From Flavobacterium sp. TR2 (lineage in GTDB: Bacteria; Bacteroidota; Bacteroidia; Flavobacteriales; Flavobacteriaceae), in NCBI RefSeq assembly GCF_025252405.1, contig NZ_CP104307.1, positions 2,542,001 to 2,606,000 on the forward strand: a stretch of 64,000 nucleotides of DNA. The letters are read 5' to 3'. The notes under the pieces are model-generated. The model searched no databases, was not told the DNA's origin, and saw only the letters and a program-made list of their open reading frames with translations. A program made the position numbers and the translations under genes. Positions 36,503 to 45,014 of this stretch are shown here, piece after piece (positions within the stretch are counted from its first letter, which is position 1; each line of letters opens with the position of its first letter).

Positions 36503-37834
36503 ATGAAAAAATATATAGTGTTGTTTTTTGGGTTATTCTTACCTTTTTTGCTTTTTGGACAAGGCGATTTTTTATTGGAAAACAATGCAACAAAGGCCAC
36601 AATACCTTTTAAATTGATCAACAATCTTATTTTTATTCCTATAAAAGTAAATGGAGTAGAGTTAAATTTCCTCTTAGATTCTGGCGTTGAAGAAACAATT
36701 CTGTTTAGTATGGAAGAAAAACAGGAAGTCAGTTTTAATAATGTGGAAAAAATCAAACTTCGCGGTTTAGGAAGCGAGGAAGAAATTGAAGGTCTAAAAT
36801 CGACAAAAAATATTCTAGAAACACATGGTCTGAAATCAAATGACCATATGGTTTTTATTATTTTGGATCAAAGTTTTAATCTGTCTTCTCATATCGGAAT
36901 TCCTGTTAACGGAATTATCGGCCATAAATTCTTTAGAAATAATTTGGTTGAAGTGAATTACCAAAAAAAGAAAATAATAGTTCATGCTAAGAGTGCCAAG
37001 TTTGAGGAAAAACTAAACAAACAGTTTAGAATGGTTCCGATCACTGTAGAAAAAGCTAAACCTTATATCATGACAACAGCTACAGTAAACAATGAAGAAA
37101 TTCCGGCAAAGCTTTTAATTGATATTGGAAATAGTGATGCTTTTTGGATTTTTGAAAATGATAAAATCAAACTTCCTAACAAAAATTTTCCGGACTTTTT
37201 GGGAAAAGGATTTAGCGGAGACATTGAAGGGCACCGCGCTAAAATTGATAAATTTTCGATCGATGAATTTGATTTTAAAAAACCAATAGTTTCTTTTCCA
37301 GATTCTGTTTCGGTTCGTAATGTTAAGATGGTCCCAGGACGTATTGGATCTGTTGGGGGCGAAGTCTTGAAACGATTTACACTGGTTTTGGATTATAAAG
37401 AAAAAAAACTGTACCTAAGAAAAAATGCCAAATACGGAGAGCCGTTTACTTATAATAAGAGCGGAATCTCAATTCAGCACAACGGACTTCAGTGGGTGCA
37501 GGAAACAGTGCATTTAGAAACAGTGCGAGTTGCTTCGACGATGGAAGAATTGCAGGAGAAAGATAAAAATAACAATAACAATAATTTTAAATATAAATTT
37601 GCTCTTAAGCCAGTTTACGAAATTGTAAATGTGCGCAAGAATTCTGCCGCCGAGAAGTGCGGATTGCGCAAAGGAGATATAATTGTAAGCATTAATAACA
37701 CACAGCCCTATAAATATACTCTGCAGCAGATCAACAATCTTTTAAAATCAGAAGATGATATCTGGATTAATATGGAGGTTGAACGAAATAGTTTGGTGCT
37801 AAAATTTAGATTTAAGCTTGAAGATGAATTGTAA
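36503..37834 (+). CDS. Exported retropepsin-like aspartyl protease with PDZ domain
   Basis: A start at 36503 gives 443 residues; an upstream TTG would add only two. The signal peptide (MKKYIVLFFGLFLPFLLFG) is followed by two aspartyl-protease lobes: LNFLLDSGVEETILF (catalytic D-S-G near residue 58) and AKLLIDIGNSDAFWIF (D-I-G near 207). A PDZ domain occupies the last 90 residues (VRKNSAAEKCGLRKGDIIVS). Such proteins are usual in Bacteroidota periplasm. It precedes a type B sorted surface protein by 128 bases; a functional link is possible but not shown. Replacement of the second D-T/S-G by D-I-G may affect activity. Confidence 0.85.
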   Translation: MKKYIVLFFGLFLPFLLFGQGDFLLENNATKATIPFKLINNLIFIPIKVNGVELNFLLDSGVEETILFSMEEKQEVSFNNVEKIKLRGLGSEEEIEGLKSTKNILETHGLKSNDHMVFIILDQSFNLSSHIGIPVNGIIGHKFFRNNLVEVNYQKKKIIVHAKSAKFEEKLNKQFRMVPITVEKAKPYIMTTATVNNEEIPAKLLIDIGNSDAFWIFENDKIKLPNKNFPDFLGKGFSGDIEGHRAKIDKFSIDEFDFKKPIVSFPDSVSVRNVKMVPGRIGSVGGEVLKRFTLVLDYKEKKLYLRKNAKYGEPFTYNKSGISIQHNGLQWVQETVHLETVRVASTMEELQEKDKNNNNNNFKYKFALKPVYEIVNVRKNSAAEKCGLRKGDIIVSINNTQPYKYTLQQINNLLKSEDDIWINMEVERNSLVLKFRFKLEDEL

Positions 37835-37962
37835 ATTATAAATTATAAAAACTACGTTTTACGATGCTGTATTGGAGGATTGTCTCTTTTTTGTGAAAAT
37901 AAGTTTACTAAAAAATAGTTTTTTTGTTAAATATTTTCTTATGTTTAGGGAAAATTTAATCT

Positions 37963-40596
37963 ATGGCAAAAAACTACATTAGCCCCCTCCATTTTGTATT
38001 GTTTTTTATTTTTTTTACGTTATTTCCTTCCAAACTAACGGCACAATGTGCTGGTGACGATAATACAAATGAATTAATTTGCGATGTTTCTAATCCAATC
38101 TATCAATCTGTAAATTTATTTTCTTTATTAGGCGGTTCTCCAGTTCCTGGCGGAACATGGACGGGGAGTAGTAAGCAAGGTCTAGATGCTTCCAATGGTA
38201 TTTTAAACGCACAGCTTATTCTTGGCGGCGGAACATATTATTATACTTATACCGCTCCAGCAACTTCCGGATGTACAGATAACAAGGCTGTAGTCACGAT
38301 TACGATAGGTGCATATGTGGGAGTTGGATCGGAAGCAACAGTTTGTAGTAAAGATAGGTTTTTTAATCTTTTTACAGCTTTTGACAGTAAAGTAATGGGG
38401 CCTCATGTAAATGGTAAATTTACAACCGACAAAGGGGTGCCTGTAGAATCCAGCATAAAGATTGACCAATATACAGCTAAAACTACGCTTCACTTTATCT
38501 ATACTGTGCCTGCCGTGCCCGCTTGTTCTCCTGCCGAAAAATCGACCAATGTACAGGTGACAATTTATATAGCTCCAGAAGCAGGAGACCCTCAAAATTT
38601 GGAATTATGCGGCACTACTGATTTAGCAGGATATACCAATTTAGATTTAAATGATCAGCTTACTGGTGAAGACAGCGGAGGCACATGGACAGGCATCGGA
38701 ATATCATCGGCCACGGATCATAATATTAATCTTCAAGAATTGTTCGATGCAAATGGGCCAGGAGAATATTTTTATACTTATACTGTTTTAGCAGTTCCTA
38801 ACAACTATATATGTGAAAATGATGATGCTACTGTAAAGATATTGCTTGAAAAAAGACTTGATTTTACAGGATCAAAAATCGCAGTTAGTAAAGATATCTG
38901 CGAATCGGAAATTGCCACGGCAACGTATTCGGCAAAGATTATACAAGGGACAGAAAGTATTCCAAATGGAGAATATGACATTACTTATAGTGTTGCAGGA
39001 CCTGAAACATCTGGATTTGAAAATGTAAGAGGTGATTTTGTGAATGGAGTATTTAACTTTCCAATCAAATCCGCTTATTTTCGACAAGTGGGCAAGTATA
39101 CTATTACGGTTACGCGCATCGTCTCAACATCTAGCAAAGGAAAATGTGTAGATATTTTTAGTCCGTTTTCAACTATTTTAACCATTTATCCGTTACCGCG
39201 ATTGACTAATGCCACATTATCGGCACTTCCTATTTGTCAAAATGATCCTGCGACAATTCAAGTTATTACGCCTCAATTGCCAGACGGAAAATATCTTATT
39301 TCTTATAACATAAATGGAGAAAATCTGGCTCTTGGCGAAACAGCAGAAATGCTTGCAGTTGGCGGAAAAGCATCTTTTACAATTCCCGGAAACCTGACTG
39401 TAAGAAGCGGATTGTCTGTGGTTACCATTTATAGCATAACTGATATTACAAACCCTTCACCTCAATGCACCAATACAGCAAATGTTGCAGGAAATTTAAA
39501 TATAAATCCGTTGCCCAATGCCGTAACGGTGGTTGCAAAAGTTAATGATTACTGTCTGAATGCACCCGTTACAGTCGCAGTTTCGGGTTTAGGCAATTTG
39601 ACAAATGCGAGTATTTCATACACGCTTTCAGGAGCTAATTCTTCTTCTGTACAGACAATTGCCAAAGCTGTGGCAAATGGCAGATTAGATTTTGTTATTC
39701 CTGCCGAATTGCTTTTAACTGCAGGAACGACAAAAATTACATTATTGAATTTAACTAATACAGTTACAAACTGTAATGTAAATTTAAGCAATGCCGCAGA
39801 TGATTTTGTAATTAATCCGATTCCGCTAGCGCCAATTGTTGCAGACCAGCAGTTTTGTAAAGTTGATGGAGCCGTAATAGCCAATTTAGAACCAAAAGGA
39901 TCGCAATATAAATGGTATAATGCTGCAGCAGCAACAGCGCCCCTTGCGGTTGATTATGTTTTAAAAACAGAAGATTATTTCGTTCGAGAAACTTCTACGG
40001 CAGGATGTACATCAGAACCAGCAAAAGTTTCGGTCATTATTCATGATACGCCAGCACCAGAAATGACAGGAACAGCAGACTTCTGCGGATTGGCAAACCC
40101 TAAAATAAGTGATCTTTCTAACAAAACAAATGTTCCTTCAACAGTTTCTTGGTACGATGCAGTAGACGGTAATTTATTGCCTTCTGCAACATTATTAGTT
40201 CATAATGCAACTTATTACGGATACGATTTAAACGAAACAACTAGATGCCTTTCAGAAAACTACAAAGAAATAAAAGTTTCATTGCAGGACTGTGAGGTTG
40301 CGGCGTATGAGTTTTTTATTCCAGACGGATTTTCGCCAAACGGAGATGGCGTAAACGATTCGTTTGTGATAAAAGATATTGAATTTTTATATCCAAATTA
40401 TACGCTTGAAATTTATAACAGATACGGAAACGGAATGTATAAAGGAGATAACAGTAAGCCAGCTTGGGATGGCAAAAACTATGAAAAGAGCGGTATCGCT
40501 GGAGGCATTGCACCCAATGGAGTTTACTTTTATGTGCTGCATTTCAATAAAGACAATAAACCGCCAAAACAAGGCCGTCTTTATTTAAATCGATAA
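37963..40596 (+). CDS. Type IX secreted surface protein with type B (CHU_C) sorting domain
   Basis: The product is 877 residues. A signal peptide (to LTAQ) is followed by repeated Ig-like/beta-sandwich modules, such as GGTWTGSSKQGLDASNG and GGTWTGIGISSATDHNI near residues 60-260, and Ig-like KVSVIIHDTPAPEMTGTA. The C-terminal domain YEFFIPDGFSPNGDGVNDSF to PNGVYFYVLHFNKDNK is the gliding-motility-associated type B sorting signal. Such proteins are exported by the T9SS and need a cognate PorP/SprF-like partner; one is encoded 30 bases downstream. It is probably an adhesin or matrix protein. Confidence 0.92.
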   Translation: MAKNYISPLHFVLFFIFFTLFPSKLTAQCAGDDNTNELICDVSNPIYQSVNLFSLLGGSPVPGGTWTGSSKQGLDASNGILNAQLILGGGTYYYTYTAPATSGCTDNKAVVTITIGAYVGVGSEATVCSKDRFFNLFTAFDSKVMGPHVNGKFTTDKGVPVESSIKIDQYTAKTTLHFIYTVPAVPACSPAEKSTNVQVTIYIAPEAGDPQNLELCGTTDLAGYTNLDLNDQLTGEDSGGTWTGIGISSATDHNINLQELFDANGPGEYFYTYTVLAVPNNYICENDDATVKILLEKRLDFTGSKIAVSKDICESEIATATYSAKIIQGTESIPNGEYDITYSVAGPETSGFENVRGDFVNGVFNFPIKSAYFRQVGKYTITVTRIVSTSSKGKCVDIFSPFSTILTIYPLPRLTNATLSALPICQNDPATIQVITPQLPDGKYLISYNINGENLALGETAEMLAVGGKASFTIPGNLTVRSGLSVVTIYSITDITNPSPQCTNTANVAGNLNINPLPNAVTVVAKVNDYCLNAPVTVAVSGLGNLTNASISYTLSGANSSSVQTIAKAVANGRLDFVIPAELLLTAGTTKITLLNLTNTVTNCNVNLSNAADDFVINPIPLAPIVADQQFCKVDGAVIANLEPKGSQYKWYNAAAATAPLAVDYVLKTEDYFVRETSTAGCTSEPAKVSVIIHDTPAPEMTGTADFCGLANPKISDLSNKTNVPSTVSWYDAVDGNLLPSATLLVHNATYYGYDLNETTRCLSENYKEIKVSLQDCEVAAYEFFIPDGFSPNGDGVNDSFVIKDIEFLYPNYTLEIYNRYGNGMYKGDNSKPAWDGKNYEKSGIAGGIAPNGVYFYVLHFNKDNKPPKQGRLYLNR

Positions 40597-40626
40597 TCCT
40601 TTTTTACATTTTAATATGGTTTTCAA

Positions 40627-41553
40627 ATGAAAAAAATAATACTCCTTATACATTTCCTTTTCTATTTATCGGTCTCAGCGCAGCAAGATCCAGAATACAC
40701 GCATTATATGTACAATATGAGCGTGGTCAATCCTGCGTATGCAACGGGAGTTCCTGCCATGATGAATTTTGGCGGGTTGTACAGAACGCAATGGGTGGGC
40801 GCATACGGTTCTCCAAAAACATTTACGTTTTTTGGACATACTGCGATCAATGACAAAATAGAAGCAGGCATCTCTTTTATTTCGGATGATATTGGTGATG
40901 GAGCCAAAAAAGAAAATAATGTTTACGCTGATTTTGCCTATGTTTTAAAATTAGGCGGAAAAAATAAATTGTCGCTGGGTTTAAAAGCTGGATTTTCATC
41001 TATGCAAACCAATTTTAACGGTTTTCATTTTACAGATCCCCAGACAGATTTTGCCTTTTCAGAAAATATAAATGCAACAAAACCAAATATTGGAGTTGGA
41101 GCCTACTATTTTAGAGATAATCTGTATGTTGGACTATCTGTGCCTAATCTGCTGAAATCAAAATACATTGAAGAAAAATCAGGAATTAATGCTTTTGGTG
41201 CTGAAGAAATGCACACTTTTTTAACGGCTGGTTATGTTTTTCAAGTTAACGATAAGCTGAAATTAAAGCCTGCCTTTATGTCAAAATTTGTAAAAGGCGC
41301 GCCAATCACTTTAGATGTTACTGCGAATGTTCTGTACAACGAAAAGTTTGAATTTGGAGCCGCATACAGAATTGATGATTCAGTAAGCGCTTTATTCAAT
41401 ATCAATGTTACGCCTACGCTGAGAGTAGGTTATGCGTATGATTATACGCTCACAAACTTTGGCCAGTTTAATTCTGGAACGCATGAAATTATGCTGCTGT
41501 TTGATTTGGACTTGTTAGGAAAAGGATTTGATAAATCACCAAGATTCTTCTAA
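40627..41553 (+). CDS. PorP/SprF family type IX secretion outer-membrane protein
   Basis: The 308-residue protein has a signal peptide (LFYLSVSAQ) and the family N-terminus QQDPEYTHYMYNMSVVNPAY, then GLYRTQWVGAYGSPKTFTF and alternating barrel strands to LLFDLDLLGKGF. In Flavobacterium johnsoniae SprF is needed to attach SprB to the surface, and PorP/SprF-like genes regularly follow the gene of their type B client. This one lies between the 877-residue surface protein and an OmpA-family gene (1-base gap), so it should be the dedicated partner of that client. Confidence 0.93.
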   Translation: MKKIILLIHFLFYLSVSAQQDPEYTHYMYNMSVVNPAYATGVPAMMNFGGLYRTQWVGAYGSPKTFTFFGHTAINDKIEAGISFISDDIGDGAKKENNVYADFAYVLKLGGKNKLSLGLKAGFSSMQTNFNGFHFTDPQTDFAFSENINATKPNIGVGAYYFRDNLYVGLSVPNLLKSKYIEEKSGINAFGAEEMHTFLTAGYVFQVNDKLKLKPAFMSKFVKGAPITLDVTANVLYNEKFEFGAAYRIDDSVSALFNINVTPTLRVGYAYDYTLTNFGQFNSGTHEIMLLFDLDLLGKGFDKSPRFF

Positions 41554-41554
41554 A

Positions 41555-43693
41555 ATGAAAAATATGAAAAAATTACTCGTTATTATATTCGTATTTTCAA
41601 TACAGTTTATAAAAGCCCAGGATCAGGAATTGATTAGAGCAAAACGTTTTTTTGATAAAACCTACTACAGCGAAGCCATTATTTTATACCAAAAATTAGC
41701 AGACGAAAGACCTTCGCAAGAAGTCATTAAAAACTTGGCCGATTCTTATTTCTATACTAATGATTTGGTAAAAGCACAGCGTTATTATCGTCTTTTAATT
41801 TCAAATTACAGCAATAATGTAGACCGGGAATATTACTTTAGACACGCGCAGACTTTAAAAGCAACCAATAGCACCGATGATGCAAACGCCAATTTAAAAG
41901 AATATTATGCCAAATCTTCTAATCCAGAAGATATTGCCAATTTTGAAAAAGAACTTAAAACTTTAGAAAATGTTACCGCAATCGGCAAGCGTTTCGAAAT
42001 AAAAAATCTAGCCATAAACACTCCAAATTCTGAATTCGGAGCGGTTAAATACCAAGAAAAGTTAGTTTTTGCGGGAGTAAAGTTGAAGCCAGGCCTGTTT
42101 GACAAAAAATTTAAATGGGACAATGAAACCTATTTGAATTTGGTTTCAATTCCTTTAAAAAACATGAATTCGGCAGATTCCATCGTTCATTATTTTGCCA
42201 AAGAATTAAAAACAGGAATGCACGAATCGAATGCCGTTTTTACAAAAGATGGCAAGACCATATATTTTACCCGAAACAATTCTAAAAACGGAAAGAAGAA
42301 AAAAGATGATAAAAAAGTTTCCAATCTTCAGATTTTTAAAGCAGAACTGGTAGAAGGAAAATGGACAAATATTACGTCGCTTCCATTCAATAGCCCTAAT
42401 TATTCTGTTGAGCATCCCGCTTTGAGCGCAGACGAAAAAATATTGTACTTCGCTTCAGATATGCCCGGGTCTTTGGGGTCTTTTGATATTTATTCAGTAA
42501 ACATAAATAAAGGCGCATTTGATACTCCGAAGAATTTAGGTTCTGAAATTAACACCTACAAGAGAGAACAGTTTCCTTTTGCTTCGGCAGACAATAAATT
42601 ATATTTTTCATCAGATGGGCATTTAGGTTACGGATCTTTAGATGTTTTTGTTTCGGAAATTAATGGAAATGAATATTCAAAACCTGTAAATGTCGGACTT
42701 CCGCTGAATTCTAATTTAGATGATTTTGCTTTTAATATTGATTCCAATACCAAAGAAGGATTTTTTGCATCGAATAGAGAAGGAGGGAAAGGAAGCGACG
42801 ATATTTATCAATTCAAGGAAATAAAAGACTTGATTGTTGAAGACTGCAAACAGTTTATTGCTGGAACCATTACCGATATTGATACCCGGTTGGCTCTTGA
42901 AAACGCAACGGTATTACTGCAAGATTCAGAAAATAAAACCTTAAGCACGATTACAACTTCTGCTGACGGGAAATTTAGTTTTACGGTTGCTTGTGAGGCT
43001 TCGTACAAAATTAGCGCTTTCAAAGAAAATTATACGAATGCTTCTAAAATACTAACATTAGATAAAACTAGAGATAAAGTAAATGATGGTTCTTTGGCTT
43101 TGAAATCTTTAGAAGCAATTAAAAAAGAAGAAAAACAGATTGCCGAAAATAAGAGAAAGCAGGAAATTATTATTGAAGAAGAAAACAAGAAAAAAGAAGC
43201 TTTGGCGGCACTTGAGTTAAAAGAAAAAGAGAAAAAAACCAAAGAAGCGGCTATCGTTGCTGCTGAAATTAAAAAGCAGGAAAAGGTAAAAGAGATTCTA
43301 GCAAAGGAAAAAGATGTCGTAAAAGACAAAGACCGTTTAATCATTAAAACAGATCCAATTTACTTTGATTATGATTTGTGGTACATTCGTAAAGAATCAA
43401 AAGTAATTTTAGGAAGAGTTGTCGAATTGATGAAGAAATATCCTGATATGGCAATCGAAATAGGCTCGCATACCGATTCACGAGGAAACGAGAAGTACAA
43501 CGCTGATTTATCTCAGAAAAGAGCAAACTCAACTAGAGATTTTATTGTCCAATCTGGAATTGAAGCCAAAAGGGTTTCTGCAAAAGGCTATGGCGAATCG
43601 GTTCCGATTGTAAAATGCAAAACAGATGAATCTTGCTCAGAAGAAGAACACGAATTAAACAGAAGATCTGAATTTGTAATTAAAAATTTATAA
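41555..43693 (+). CDS. PorE-like OmpA family protein with TPR, propeller and CarboxypepD-like domains
   Basis: A start at 41555, one base after the sprF-like stop, gives 712 residues; the in-frame 41528 start lies inside that gene. The signal peptide ends at IKAQ. The domains follow PorE of the type IX system: TPR-like helices (20-140, YYSEAIILYQKL), WD40/PD40 beta-propeller (190-420, DGKTIYFTRNN, ADEKILYFASDMPG), a carboxypeptidase-regulatory-like sandwich (430-510), a Lys/Glu-rich coiled linker (520-600), and OmpA_C. The last contains EIGSHTDSRGNEKYNADLSQ with Asp and downstream Arg that bind peptidoglycan. It should anchor the locus complex to the cell wall. Confidence 0.88.
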   Translation: MKNMKKLLVIIFVFSIQFIKAQDQELIRAKRFFDKTYYSEAIILYQKLADERPSQEVIKNLADSYFYTNDLVKAQRYYRLLISNYSNNVDREYYFRHAQTLKATNSTDDANANLKEYYAKSSNPEDIANFEKELKTLENVTAIGKRFEIKNLAINTPNSEFGAVKYQEKLVFAGVKLKPGLFDKKFKWDNETYLNLVSIPLKNMNSADSIVHYFAKELKTGMHESNAVFTKDGKTIYFTRNNSKNGKKKKDDKKVSNLQIFKAELVEGKWTNITSLPFNSPNYSVEHPALSADEKILYFASDMPGSLGSFDIYSVNINKGAFDTPKNLGSEINTYKREQFPFASADNKLYFSSDGHLGYGSLDVFVSEINGNEYSKPVNVGLPLNSNLDDFAFNIDSNTKEGFFASNREGGKGSDDIYQFKEIKDLIVEDCKQFIAGTITDIDTRLALENATVLLQDSENKTLSTITTSADGKFSFTVACEASYKISAFKENYTNASKILTLDKTRDKVNDGSLALKSLEAIKKEEKQIAENKRKQEIIIEEENKKKEALAALELKEKEKKTKEAAIVAAEIKKQEKVKEILAKEKDVVKDKDRLIIKTDPIYFDYDLWYIRKESKVILGRVVELMKKYPDMAIEIGSHTDSRGNEKYNADLSQKRANSTRDFIVQSGIEAKRVSAKGYGESVPIVKCKTDESCSEEEHELNRRSEFVIKNL

Positions 43694-43758
43694 AATTATG
43701 ATCAGAAGAAAATCTTTTTTCTTTAATTTTATGCTGACATCAATAAAATAGAAAAATT

Positions 43759-44244
43759 ATGAGAAATCTAACCTTGTCTTGTTTGCTTTTATCCTTCATT
43801 GGATTGCAAAGCTGTAAAAATGAAGAAAAACAAAAAGCTGCCGAAGCTGCAAAAGCAGAAGGTGAAGCCGTAGTAAGCACAGCTTGCTACAAAGCAATTT
43901 ATGAAAAGGATACAATAGATTTAAAATTGAATACTTTAAAGAATGGAAAACTGGCTGGAGACATGATTATGAAGGTTGCGCCTTCAACTGTTAGAACAGG
44001 AGAAGTTGCGGGCGAGTTTCATGGAGATACTTTGTTTGTAGATTATACTTTTAAAGATAATGTAAACGGAGAGAAAACATTCAAAAATCCGATGGCGTTT
44101 TTAAAACGTAACAATCAGCTTATTTTAGGAAACGGAACCATGCAGACTACAATGGGAGTTACTTATTTGGTAAAAGACAAACCTATTGATTTTGAAAGCG
44201 TAAAATACAAGTTTGATACTGCTGAATGCGCTGAGAAAAAATAA
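43759..44244 (+). CDS. Hypothetical lipoprotein
   Basis: The 161-residue product has a lipoprotein signal: LLSFIGLQSC places the lipobox cysteine at residue 19, followed by KNEEKQKAAEAAKAEGEA, a charged tether. The mature domain is beta-rich (DLKLNTLKNGKLAGDMIMKV, GEVAGEFHGDTLFVDYTFKD) and ends near a Cys (TAEC). The strand-turn pattern G-D-T-L-F-V resembles NlpE/lipocalin-like small beta proteins but no family is firmly recognised. It is the last gene on the plus strand of the type IX-type locus and shares a terminator with DUF1573. Confidence 0.7.
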   Translation: MRNLTLSCLLLSFIGLQSCKNEEKQKAAEAAKAEGEAVVSTACYKAIYEKDTIDLKLNTLKNGKLAGDMIMKVAPSTVRTGEVAGEFHGDTLFVDYTFKDNVNGEKTFKNPMAFLKRNNQLILGNGTMQTTMGVTYLVKDKPIDFESVKYKFDTAECAEKK

Positions 44245-44291
44245 AGTCTCAGAAGAAAGACTTAACAAGAAGATGTTTTTACTTTAAAATA

Positions 44292-44324
44292 AAAAGCCGT
44301 TTCTAGATTTAGAAACGGCTTTTG
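44292..44324. terminator. Bidirectional terminator between lipoprotein and DUF1573 genes
   Basis: AAAAGCCGTTTCTA pairs with TAGAAACGGCTTTT, with A-rich and T-rich flanks, between two convergent genes. Confidence 0.85.
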
Positions 44325-44345
44325 TTCTTTTAGAATATTTTGTTC

Positions 44346-44726
44346 TTATTGAACTTCACCCTTAATTTTAAGAGCTACTCTTCCGTCAGGATAGTTTACT
44401 GCGTTTGTTTCAACAGTAATCGTTTTACGGATCGGTCCTGCGACCATATTATATTTTACATCGATTTTTCCTTTTTTGCCAGGCATAATTGCTGCCGCAG
44501 GTTTTGTTACAACAATAGAACTTACAGTAGATTCTGCCCCTGTAATTAATAAAGGAGCATCTCCAGTGTTTGTAAATTCAAAGGAACGAAGCCCATTGTC
44601 ACCCTTAGAAATTTTTCCATAATCAATAGTATTGTCTGGGGCTGCAAATTCAATTTTTGGGCCGTTTTGAGCATAACTTATTGCACTAAATACTAGAACT
44701 GCAATAAAAGAGGCTGCATTTTTCAT
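44346..44726 (-). CDS. DUF1573 exported protein
   Basis: The 126-residue protein has a signal peptide (AVLVFSAISYAQ) followed by one DUF1573 domain. Typical markers are PDNTIDYGKISKGDNGLRSF and EFTNTGDAPLLITGAESTVS, with repeated Thr/Val strands. This is an immunoglobulin-like beta-sandwich of the ASPM/SPD-2/Hydin type, usual in Bacteroidota secretomes with no established function. It is divergent from valS, separated by 288 bases that hold repeated arms. Confidence 0.85.
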   Translation of the reverse strand: MKNAASFIAVLVFSAISYAQNGPKIEFAAPDNTIDYGKISKGDNGLRSFEFTNTGDAPLLITGAESTVSSIVVTKPAAAIMPGKKGKIDVKYNMVAGPIRKTITVETNAVNYPDGRVALKIKGEVQ

Positions 44727-44844
44727 ATGAAATCTTTTTTTAATTGTAAGTAAATATACATTCTTTTAATTAACACACAAATTATTATTTCTCTTTTTAT
44801 AGTCTACTTAATTATTTACTTTTGCTGTCAGTTATAAATACAAA

Positions 44845-45003
44845 AATTGAACCAGTTTTTTATTTAACCGTTTAATCCTTTATTTGTTTAGTCGTTGAGA
44901 TTGAATTATAAATGATGCTTTAAACAGAAAATTAAGAAAACGGTTCAATTTGAAATCCAATGATCAAAACCGATTAAAACGGTTAAAAAATTAACGATTA
45001 AAC
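44845..45003. repeat. Interleaved imperfect inverted repeats before valS
   Basis: Three arms, AATTGAACCAGTTTTT (44845), TTATTTAACCGTTTAATCC (44860) and GTTTAGTCGTT (44886), are followed in the same order by near-complements at 44937, 44972 and 44993. The arms cannot all pair at once, so alternative folds are possible. Confidence 0.5.
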
Positions 45004-45014
45004 AACCCTAGTAA

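Noticed and set aside
44845..45014. T-box riboswitch before valS
   Set aside because: No T-box core (T-G-G containing bulge with antiterminator) or specifier loop was found, and T-boxes are not typical for Bacteroidota.
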